From positions 1,089,119-1,153,118 of the forward strand of contig NW_020194512.1 of the NCBI RefSeq assembly GCF_002865645.1: 64,000 nt of DNA, given 5' to 3'. Numbering within the stretch: position 1 is the first letter of the stretch; the number at the start of each line of letters is the position of its first letter. Below are positions 51,308-61,613 of this stretch, in pieces. A model generated the notes under the pieces. That model searched no databases and was not told where the DNA came from. It saw only the letters and a program-made list of their open reading frames with translations. The translations under genes were made by a program, and so were the position numbers. The DNA is from Hyaloscypha bicolor E. Its lineage: Eukaryota; Ascomycota; Leotiomycetes; Helotiales; Hyaloscyphaceae.

Positions 51308-53344
51308 CTATCCGTTCCGCTACCGCCAGGGACGAATTTCCGGGGCCGGAATAACTATTATTCCGGAGGAATACCAAAACTACGCTTTGATATTTACATA
51401 TAAATAAACCACCAAATTGATTAATTATACTACAACTACGATACCGGATACTACTGTATTCGATTCCACTAATAAAGGGACCCTTCGGCCTAATGAGGAT
51501 CCACTGCAAAAGCAGGGGAGTGCTTTTAAGCCTATACAATTACCCTAATTCGGCTGGGAAATTACCTTACCTGAAGATATCTCTCCAGGTGATCCTATTA
51601 CTTTATTTACTATGTATTATACCCCTGAAATCATTAATTTAATAATCAAGAAGACAAACGATTATATACAAAAACCTCAAGACGAATCCTGCCCTTATAT
51701 ACGAGCAAACGAATAGTATCTAATATATTATAGAGAGATTTATATCTACCTTGCGATTCGGATATATATAAGCTTATATATAGATAATGAGATTATAGAC
51801 TATTGGAATATAAAGGATATAATGCCTGAGTATCCAATTACGAAGTATTTAAGTAGGAATCGGTTTCAGGAGCTCTATATACGTATGCAATTCCATAGAA
51901 ATCAAGAACAAGGCCCGTACGAGAAGGTAACCTTTATTTTCCTGTCTATTTTACCTGAAACTAGCTAATAAATTACCGAGCAGGTTAAAGCCTTAAGTAT
52001 ATATATTCAAGCAATTAATTTGAGCGTTTGGAAGCCTGGACGGGACTTGGCAGTAGACGAGATAATCGTACGATTTGAAGGTCGATTAAAGGAAACGACT
52101 ACTGTTCCAAATAAGCCTATACCTACTGGATATAAGGTTTGGGGGGCAGCCCAGAGGGGGTTCTTACTCGTATAGAACTGGCATATTCCTGGATAAAAAA
52201 ATAGACCTTTAGGAGTATATACTCCAAGGGAGCTTGGTAGGACGATTAAGGCTAGAAATAGGGGAAATAAGATATAAGCAGTAGTTCTATACCTGATTCA
52301 AAGATTGCCCAAGCCTCCTAAGGGGTCTGGCTACTACGTTTACCTTAATAATCTCTTTATTTCTACTCGCTTTATCTAATATACTCGTTTCCAGGGAGTT
52401 GCAATTACTAGGACTTACAGGACTACTAGTAGGGTTATTAAGAAGCTTCTTGACCTTTAGAAATCAGACAAAAAGGATATAATTCCTTAGGGAAAGACCT
52501 ATTCTATATATACGCCTAATAGAGAGGTGTATTATATTGGGTGGAAAGATCAAGCCTTTGTTTTAATAATGTCTTCCTTTATATTAGGTGATAAGCGAGT
52601 TAAGAGGCTAAGGAAAAGGCCTAAGGAGACTTCTTCTAAAGCAAAGACTATACGAAAGCCCTTTAGTAAAGAGCCTGTCAAAGTACTCTCGATTCCTATA
52701 ATTACGGACGGATATAATTATTATATAGGAGTAGTTAACGAGTTTGATTACTTGACTGCTCAGAATTCTGGTTTATGGTACGTAGAACGTAGAGGGTACC
52801 AAGTACTTGAGTACTGGCTACTTCGTACGGTTCTAATTAACTGCTATTTACTTGCTTTATATAGTAATATTCCAGAGCCTCGGCAAGTAAGCTTTAGAAG
52901 TCAATAGGACTTCAGAATACAGCTAGTTAGTACTTTACTAGCTAAAGCCCAGGACAGTGAGATCTGCCCAAAGAGAAGAATATTACAGATTAGCCAGGAA
53001 GCTAGTAAGGTGCCTGTAAGAAAGTACAAGCAAATAAAGCTTAGTAAAATTGGGAAGTATATATGTTATAAGGGACTGAGATATAGGGATTGGTTATAAA
53101 AACGAGTTGTACTAGCTCAAATTGCAGCTAATCAGGGGCGAGAGAGCTATAGGAGAGATAGCTTCTATAGATATAAACAGTATAATATTCACTTATGTAA
53201 AAATCGTAGGTATTTTGATATATTTCATAGAGAGAGGTAGAATTGAAGCGATTGAGGGGGAAATCCAGCCCTCTAATTGGCCAGAATTAAGCGAAAACCA
53301 GTGTGTACGGACCAATTCGTCCCTGGCGGCAGCGGAACGGATAG
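51308..53344 (+). mobile_element. piggyBac-like DNA transposon
   Basis: Bounded by 31-bp inverted repeats (51308-51338 and 53314-53344) that differ at one base, with core CCGTTCCGCT(A/G)CCGCC. Between them is a piggyBac-type transposase remnant on the plus strand. The composition is clearly less AT-rich than that of the surrounding chromovirus, so it was hit less hard by RIP or arrived later. The true ends may extend beyond the 31-bp repeats to flanking TTAA sites. Confidence 0.8.
51410..53240 (+). pseudogene. piggyBac-type transposase remnant (DDE_Tnp_1_7)
   Basis: One frame can be followed with about a dozen TAA/TAG interruptions (the first at 51546-51548, before FGWE). It contains the piggyBac signature in order. 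AVDEIIVRFEGR has the first catalytic Asp intact (52056-52058), followed by KPIPTGYKVWGAA. VYLNNLFISTRF has Asn at 52347-52349 in place of the second catalytic Asp. After WKDQAFVLIMSS, YNYYIGVVNEFDYLTAQNS has Asn (52737-52739) where the family has the Asp of GGVD. The stretch 52527-52907 is still open. A Cys-rich C-terminal finger typical of the family is reduced to CPKRR and CYKG near 52960-53080. Two lost catalytic residues make it inactive. Confidence 0.82.
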
Positions 53345-53359
53345 AGGAAGTTAACTAGA

Positions 53360-54850
53360 TTAATCCCGATACGGGTAATAGTAAAGGCTTATCTAATACT
53401 TTTAATAGGGCTCTTTAGGAGCCTCTAAGAGCCAGTAATAATAACAGAAATAATTCCGGTAATAATTAAAATACCGAGATTAATACCCAAGTTACTATTA
53501 CCCAAGCTATAAAATAGAAATTATATACTAATATTAAAGCACTTTAATAAAAGCAAGAATTAGTAAATGTAATTAACTAATATATCCTATAGTTAGAGTA
53601 ATATAAGAGTGCCTTTAGGAATATCTTATAATTTATTATATCTTATAGAAACTCTATTTATAAGTCTATTTTATCTTTTTTAGTAATTCCTACTAGGGAA
53701 CTTCCTAAAATAGAATTAGAATCCACTTTTTTTCCTAATATAATAAGCTTTAAAAGTAATCTTAATACTATTTATTAGAAGCTATTATATAATATCCTAA
53801 AAATATATTTAAACTAAGAAAAGCTTTTTAAGGTCCGGATACCTGACTTATATTATAGAAAGTCTTTTAAGAAATAGAGAATATTTATATTTTCCTAGAA
53901 AATAATCTTTAGGACCTAACCTTAAACTTATAATAGATACTTTTCTAGAGTTAATTCTATTATAAATGCCCTTAGGAATAAATCTTATAATATTTGGGAG
54001 GCTATAATAAAGTAAAGCCTACTATTATATAAAGTTTATTAGAAGTAATTTAAGGCCTATTTAACTAATATACTCTAAATACCTTAAATCCGTTAATAAG
54101 ATATTTTTAAAAAGTTCTAAGATCTTTATTAGAAAGATAATAAAATAGTTACTAAGTTATATACTTAAATAATTAGTTTTAAAGTTAACTAGAACCTATA
54201 TCCTAAAAGAAACCAGATCTGGACTTTTAATACTACTTTATCTAACTATAAGACTTATTAGATACTTATATCTATTTTCTTAAGAAATAAGGCAATATTT
54301 ATTTCCGAATAACTTAAGAAAGCTCAGAAAACAGAATATACTACTTATCCTAAATTAAGAAAAATAAAAGCAGGAAAGTCTAGTAAAAGTAATTCTATTT
54401 TTAAGAACTCTGACTTAGTAAATTCTAATTTATAAGGCTATTAAAAAAAAAGAATAAGTTCTGAAAATTATATAAGAAACCCTTAGGTAATGCTTTAGTT
54501 CTTTTAAGGCCTTAATAAAATACTAGTTCTATTTCAGGTATAATTTATTAAACTTATAAATAAAAAGAATACTTTTTAGAAAATATAAAATATTTCAAAT
54601 ATACTAAATAGGCTCGATAGAACTCTAATAAGGCCAAAACTATAGAAGAGTTAAGGTATTTATAAAAGCAGGTTAATACTATTACTATAGAGAAATACTC
54701 TAAAGAAAACTCTCTTAAGAAATAGGGAAAAGAAAAGGCTAAATCTTAAATATTAATAATTTTGGTTATAATAAAAAAGGTATATTACTTTATATAACTA
54801 TTTAAGTAAGATTAATATAGCCAGAAATAAGTGCCTTAGAAATATATAGC
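53360..54850 (+). pseudogene. Family C gag remnant
   Basis: A plus-strand frame begins just after the piggyBac-like insert and continues through many TAA/TAG codons at likely Gln positions (for example the run NNNRNNSGNNxNTEINTQ near 53440-53480). It has the hydrophilic, Gln/Asn-rich start and helix-rich middle expected of a chromovirus gag. No intact zinc knuckle was found. The insert lies upstream of, or in, its 5' end. Confidence 0.6.
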
Positions 54851-57800
54851 AGACTTAATAATACTAGGTCAGACTATAACTTCTTTAATAATAATTAGGC
54901 TTAAAGCCAGGGCTTTACTATCTTAGCTAAATATAACTAAGAATTTATAATCTTTTATAGAAATAGGTTTAAGGTCTATTAAACCTATAATCTTAAGATA
55001 TTTATTATAAATAATTATAGTAAAATATATTCTTTTAAGCTCTAGTTCTATAAATATAAGAATATTAGCTCTTATAGCCTTATTTTTAGTATAGAATTTT
55101 ATAAAGTAATTCTTATATAATATATAGACTATATTAAGAAATAATAGATATATATACCTATATAGCCTAATAATATTAAAATCTTAATATTAAAAGAATT
55201 TAATAAGGAGCTTAACTAGTATCCTGAGCTAGTATTTCAAGTCTTATTCTTAACTAAAGGCAAATATAACTATTCTAGATAATAGGCTTTATATATTTAT
55301 AATAATTATTAGACTTCTATTTTATTATATAGTTCTAGTAATACTAAATAAGAGTTTTTAATATAATAAATTAATACTTTTTAGAAAGAGGCTTTAGAAA
55401 TACCTATCTATTTCCGAAATAATAAATATAAAGACTTCTTAAAGGTTTTTAACCCTAATAAAGTTTCGGAACTTCCTAATCTTAGTAATATTAAATATTC
55501 TATTAATATAAATAATATAGTCTTATATTAGCCTTTATATAATCTATTAGAGACCTAATTAGAAGTATTATATCTATATTTATAGGATATACTTTATAAA
55601 TATTAGATAAGGCCTAATAAAAGCCTAATAAAAGTATTTATTCTTTTTATTTCTAAAAAGAATAGAGGGCTATATCTTTATATTAATTATTATAGATTTA
55701 ATTAAGTTATAATTAAGAATTGACATTTGCTTTCTCTTATTAATAAGACCCTTAACTAGCTCCGAGAAGCCAAGATCTTTATAAAGCTAAATCTTAAAAA
55801 TATATATTATTAAATAAGAATTCATAAAGAATATAAGTAGAAAACGGCTTTTAGGACCTATTATAGCTATTTTAAATATCTTATAATATCTTTTAGGCTA
55901 GCTAATATACTAGCTATATTTCAAGTATATATTAATACTATATTTATAGGATTCTTGAATTATTTTATAGTTATTTATTTAAATAATATTCTTATTTATT
56001 CCCGAAATAAAAGTAAATACTATAATTATATTTGCCAGGTATTTACTAGGCTATATAAAAATAATCTGTTTTATAAACTTAATAAATATAAGTTTAATAT
56101 TAAGGAAGTCAAATTTTTAGGCTTCTTTATTAGAATAGAAAGTATTTATATAAATTCTAAATAGGTCTATAGTATTATTAAATAGCTAGAACTAGAATTA
56201 TTTTATAATATTTAAGTATTTCTTGGATTTACTAATTTCTATTATAAGTTTATCTATTATTACTCTTAGGTAACTATAGGCTTAATAGATTTCTTAAAAG
56301 AAATAGAAAAGGGCCGGAAATCCGGTTCCTTTATATAAATAAATAAAGTAGCTAAAAGCTTTAAAACTTTAAAAAAAGCTTTTATTATAATATCTATTCT
56401 AGTCTATTTTAATTTTTCTAAGAAAATTTATATTAAAACTAATATATTAAAATTTATAATTACTAGTATTATTTTATAATAAGTTAATTCTAGTAATAGC
56501 CTAAAAAAATACTAGTATCTAGTAATATTCTAGTTCCAGAAACTTTCCGAAACCAAATATAACTATAATATCTATAATAGGGAGCTATTTATAATTATTA
56601 AAGCCTTTAAATATTAGTACTATTATTTTAAAAAGTTCAGGTTTATAATTAAGGTTATTATAGACTATAATAATCTCTAATACTTTATAGAAATAAAGTA
56701 TCTAGAAAGCTATTAAATATATTAGATAATATATCTTATAATATATAATTTTAATATTATTTATTATAGAGGCGCTTTAAATCTAGTAAATAGATCTAGT
56801 AAAAGACCTAATTATAAAGAAGATTCTATTAATAAACTTGGCTTCTAACTTTTTAGAATAAGTTAAAGAAAGCTTTTATAATTATAATTTAGAGGTTCTT
56901 ATAAATATCTAAAGAGTTCTTTCTTTGAAATAAGTATTATTTAATACTTACTATATCTATAATAGCTAAAAAGAAATATTTACTATAAGATAAGTAAATA
57001 GATTATTTTATAGATTTTTTAATTATAGAATTAGTTAAGAAATAAGATATAGGGAAATGCCTTAAAGGCTTTATTATTATAGCTAAGGTAATAGAAGTAT
57101 CTATAACCATATTATTTAATAGAACTAAAGACTTCTTAGTCTCTCGAGTTTTTAAATTAGATAATTATAAATATCTAATTTCTTATATATAAATATATAT
57201 AATTACTAAAAGAGCCATAATACTAGCTTTTTTATCTAAATTTTTTCTAGATATTATCTAGGTAATTTAGAGAAATAATTCTTAATATTAGAATATTATA
57301 AAATAGAAGCTTAATAAAAAAGATACTAAGGAAAAAGAAATCTAGAAAAATAATTCGGGCCTATTTAAATACTATTCTAGAATTATTATATCTAATAATC
57401 CTGCTTTATATTAAGAAGTTATAAAGCTTTATTATAATAACCTAATAACCAGATATTATAGAATAAAGAAAACTTTCGAGCTTCTTAGAAGATCTTAGTA
57501 TTAGGAGAATATAAAAGGAAATATTTATAATTATTATTAAGAATATAATATTTACTAAAGAATTAAGATAAAGAAGTATTTATTATATAATTTGCTTAGT
57601 AGTTTACTATAGCCTAAAAGACCCTCAAATAAGATCTCTATGGATTTTATTATAGGTCTACTACTATATAAGAACCTAGTAAAAGGTCTCGATTTTAATA
57701 TAATTCTTATAGTTATTAACTAGTATTCTAAAATAATAAGATATATTATATATTATAAAACTATTAATTTTCTAGAGCTTACTAAGATTATATAAGAATA

Positions 57801-58760
57801 TATTTTCTTAATCTTTAGCTTTTCTAATAGAATTATTTCTAATTAAGAAATAATATTTACTAGCTAGTTCTAGTTTATTTTCTGCTTCTATTTAATATAT
57901 AAATAGTATTTAAATATAGCTTATTATTTTTAGATAAATAATTAGATAAAAAGATAGAACTAGGCCCTAAAATACTATTTAAAATATTATTATAATATCT
58001 AAAAAAAATAACTAGTTTAAAAAGTTATTTTTTATAGAATTTATATATAATAACTCAAAATATTAGATTTTATAAAATATATTTTTCTATATATATTATA
58101 AATATTATTTTTAATTTCTATAAAATTCTAAGAATAAAATTATAAGAAAGATACTAATTATATATAAGAAGCTAGAAACCCTTAAAATAGAATAAAAAAA
58201 GCTCGAGGATTTATAATATTATATATAAAATAACCGGGAAATCTATTATAATAAATACTAGTTAGCTAAATATTATTTTAAAAAAGCCTAAGTAATACTA
58301 TTAATAAAGAATATTAAACTTAAGATAAGAAAGCTTAAGTTAAAATTTATAGATCTATTTAGAATTCTTAAATATATTAGTAATTTAGTATATAAATTAG
58401 AATTACTAAGTATATATAATTATTTATATCTAACTTTTTATATTTCTTTTTTTAAAAAATATATAATAAAAAAAAGTTAGAAACTATATTTATATTTTTC
58501 TAGAGAATTTCCGGAATTAGTAAATAATAATAAAAAATAAGAATAGAAAATAAAAGCTATTATTAATTACTAATAAGATAATAAAAATAAAAAATAATAG
58601 TATTTAATTAAATAAAAAATCTAATCTAAAGATTATAATATCTAGTTATTTACTTTCCCTAATCTTAAAAATTCTAAGAAATTTCTAAAATTATATAACC
58701 GAAATTATAGCTTTGAATTTAAAACTATTTTTTAATAATTTTTTAAAATTAAAAAGAATT
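54850..58760 (+). pseudogene. Family C pol remnant with chromodomain
   Basis: Domains in order on the plus strand. Reverse transcriptase (about 55570-56160): KNRGLYLYINYYRFN, AKIFIKLNLKNIYYQIRI (LDL become LNL), KTAFRTYYSYFKYL, then the YLDD box as YLNN (55976-55987) followed by ILIYS. RNase H (about 56300-56800). Integrase (about 57400-58130), with the zinc-binding start now Tyr-rich (RYYRIKKTFELLRR) and MDFIIGLL. A chromodomain-like end (about 58550-58710) of the type QYLIKxK..NIQLFTFPNLKNSKKFLKLY. The segment 55955-56164 is still open. Conversion of catalytic Asp and zinc-ligand Cys/His residues makes it inactive. Confidence 0.82.
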
Positions 58761-58839
58761 CTGGACTATTAAAAAAAAGGCTATTTAAAAGAAAAAGAAA
58801 ACCTAAATAGCTAAGAAAAGGCCTAGAATAATAATAGAA

Positions 58840-60467
58840 ATACTTTTTTCCTGGATTTTTTTATTTATAAAGATTTTCTAGGATTTTATTAAAGCTTATA
58901 AGAATTATATTTAAATTATTAGAAAAAGATTTAGAATTAAAAAAGATTTATTATAGATAGACTAGCTATAAGTATCTTAAATAAATAAATTCTAATTTCT
59001 ATAAATTCCTAATTCCTAAAATAAGAATACTAAATACTAGTTCTATTTAGAACTTAATAAAAAATTAGCTAATACTTTCCGGAATTTACTTATTTCTTAA
59101 TAAGATATAATTATACTATAATAATATTAGTATTAAAAATATTAAAAGAAGTAAATAAGGAATTTATAATAGCTATATATATTTTATAAAAGGCCTGAAT
59201 TTCTAAAATTAGGTCCCGAATAGCTATAAATATTATATTATTAGTATTTAAAATACTAGTAATAAACTATTTAATAATCTTAATAATAAGCTTAATAATA
59301 AGATTAATATCTTAAAAATAGATATTATAGTATTTCTTTAAAGAATTAGTAAATACCTAAGTATATTAGAAAAAACTTATTTTTAGAATACTAACTTAAG
59401 TAATATTATTATTTATCTTATTAAAATAGAAAAAAGAATTCCAAAGCTTATTAGTATTCTTTTAGTTTTTAAAAACCTAATTAATAGTATTATTCTTATT
59501 AATATAATACTATTTAGAATATATTTTAAGAAATTTCTTAAAAATTATAATAGTATTTTCCTAGAACTAGTAAGCCTTTAATAAATAATAAGAAATCTGA
59601 AATTATATTAGTTTTAATAAATATTAAAGCTAAAGAACTTACTAATATATAAGATTTAGAACCCTTATTATAATAGTTATAATTCTTCTTATTAGGTATT
59701 ATAGTATATAAGGTAAAGGAATTAATAAATAAATACTTGAAATATTTCAAGTATCTACTAGTAATAGGAAAAGAGACTATAAGATTACCTTTATACTTAT
59801 TATTATATAAATAAATAATAAAGCCAGAAGAAGATATTATAGAATTAATTAAAAATAATTAAAGAAAACTTAAAAAAGAATAGAAAAAAAGGCTAGAAAG
59901 TAATAATAGAAAAAGTTATTATATATATAATTATTAGAAAAGAAGAAAATATATAGTAATATAAAGAGGTTCTTTTATAAAAGTAAAGAATTACCTGAAT
60001 TAATTACTAGTTTTCGAGCTAGTCCTAATCGGAAATTAATATAACTAATTAATATATATTTCCAGAAGCCTATAAATAATCTCTAGGACCTCAGAAATAT
60101 TCATATAGGTTTCTTATATAAATACTTATTAAATTCTTTCTATATAGCTATTTAGATTATTCTAATATAAGATCTAATAAGTAATATTAATTTCGTAAAA
60201 TAGTACCTTAGTATTTTGGATTGAGCTAATTAGAATACTCAGATCCCAAATAAAATCATAATTACCGGCTAGCCCCTATATCTGAGGTATAATTACTCTT
60301 TTTTCTTATTTACTTAGCCCTAATCTAATTAGATGATTTTTATGTCTATTACCCAGATTATATTAGTAAATCTATTTCCCAAGATACTAGAAGTTTATCT
60401 CAATTAAATATATAATTAATTAAATATTTTACTAGGATAGATTAATAAATCTTAGGAATAAGATTCT
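58840..60467 (+). other. Unassigned 3' region of family C
   Basis: About 1.6 kb lies between the chromodomain and the polypurine tract. Plus-strand frames with stops at plausible RIP positions can be followed (about 59390-59570 and 60190-60470), suggesting an additional degraded ORF or another nested insert. The overlapping minus-strand open frame 59538-59750 has chance-like composition. No family was recognised. Confidence 0.45.
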
Positions 60468-60483
60468 AGAAAAGAAGTATAGT

Positions 60484-60781
60484 TATAATATATATAGAGT
60501 TATATATAACTTAAGGGCATATAATAAACCTCGGATATTACGGGTATTAATTAGGGAGATTAAAGGCCTTTTAATATTATAACTAACTACTATTTATATT
60601 ATAAGTATTAGGCTTATAAATTACTAATTATATATATGTTATTAGGGCCTCCTATTTAGGGAAGGCTTCCCTGGACCTTATAGGAGAAATAGAGATTAGT
60701 TCTATACTAAATTTAATATTATGGTTTTATAACTTACTAATTTATTCTATTATCTTATTACTTATTAATAAATACCTTATA
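60484..60781 (+). repeat. Family C 3' LTR
   Basis: 298 bp, co-linear with 50920-51217, followed by TTAAA (60782-60786). Confidence 0.92.
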
Positions 60782-60786
60782 TTAAA

Positions 60787-61320
60787 AAGCTAAATTTAAA
60801 AAATAATTCTATTTTAAAGATTATAAAACTATTATATAGTATATTAAAAGTTAGAAATTACTAGTTTAAAATTTATTATTTCTATTATATTAATAAGCTT
60901 TTTATAAAATAATTAATTTATAATTCTTGTCTCTTTTATAATAAATAATTTTTCGGAATTATTAGCTTTTAAACTAATAATACTTTATTTATTAGAACTA
61001 ATAATTAAAGTTTCAAGAAGTTAAGTTCTTAACTAAGAAATATAAATACTTTATTTTTAATTATAATCTTAAGTTTAATAAAGATATTATTTATATAAAT
61101 ATTACTAGTATAAAAATCTTTAAATTATTTCTATAAAAAATACTATTATTATAAATAATAGAAGTACTATTTATTAAGATCTCTTTATTAAAAATTAATA
61201 AATTATTTAATATATTAAAGAAATATATATTATATTAGTTTATTAACTAAAAGCTTTATATAATTAATTAATTACTATTTAAGCTATTAAATCCTTAGAA
61301 ACTAATATAAAAATATTTAA
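60787..61320 (+). mobile_element. Family D copia copy D2, right segment
   Basis: Continues the D2 reverse transcriptase after the family C insertion: LYSILKVRNYQFKIYY corresponds to the LYGxxxAG..W block, and TNNTLFI (60973-60993) to the catalytic TDDTLF block, with Asp-Asp changed to Asn-Asn (60976-60981). The segment 61190-61320 matches D1 at 3515-3660 in reverse complement. It is cut at 61320 by A4. Confidence 0.75.
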
Positions 61321-61613
61321 TAAATATTATAATTTGGCTTCTAATCTTATTAGCTAATATAGTTACCTAATATTATTACTTATATTCTATTATCTCCTAA
61401 ATATATATAATATAACTACTTTATTAAAGAAATATATTTGAAATATACTAGAAATATTTAAAAGGCTAGGCTTTTTATAAAATAGTATATTATAAGATAT
61501 ATATATTTTCTTATAGCCTTTTATATTCTAGTTTTTCCTTTTTTAGCTTTAAATCGTTTTTATAAGAGACTTTTTACTTTATTTTTTAAGTCCTAAATAT
61601 TATATTTATAATA
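61321..61613 (+). repeat. A4 5' LTR
   Basis: About 293 bp, starting TATTATAATTTGG and ending ..TATATTTATAATA, the reverse complement of the A1 and A2 LTR termini. Confidence 0.78.

Larger units (their letters stand above)
50920..60781 (+). mobile_element. Family C Ty3/gypsy chromovirus, complete, carrying a piggyBac-like insert
   Basis: 9862 bp with 298-bp LTRs (50920-51217 and 60484-60781) and the duplication TTAAA (50915-50919 and 60782-60786). It is inserted in the reverse transcriptase gene of D2. Without the piggyBac-like insert it is about 7.8 kb. Gene order gag, protease, reverse transcriptase, RNase H, integrase, chromodomain marks it as a chromovirus. A purine tract (AGAAAAGAAGTATAGT, 60468-60483) abuts the 3' LTR. 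All frames are closed by TAA/TAG. Confidence 0.92.

Noticed and set aside
59538..59750. 70-codon minus-strand open frame
   Set aside because: Chance-like composition and opposite to the coding direction of family C.
2779..61320. A single inverted duplication linking A1/D1 and D2/A4
   Set aside because: D1 runs on for about 740 bp past the point where A4 is inserted in D2, so the A/D junctions are independent.
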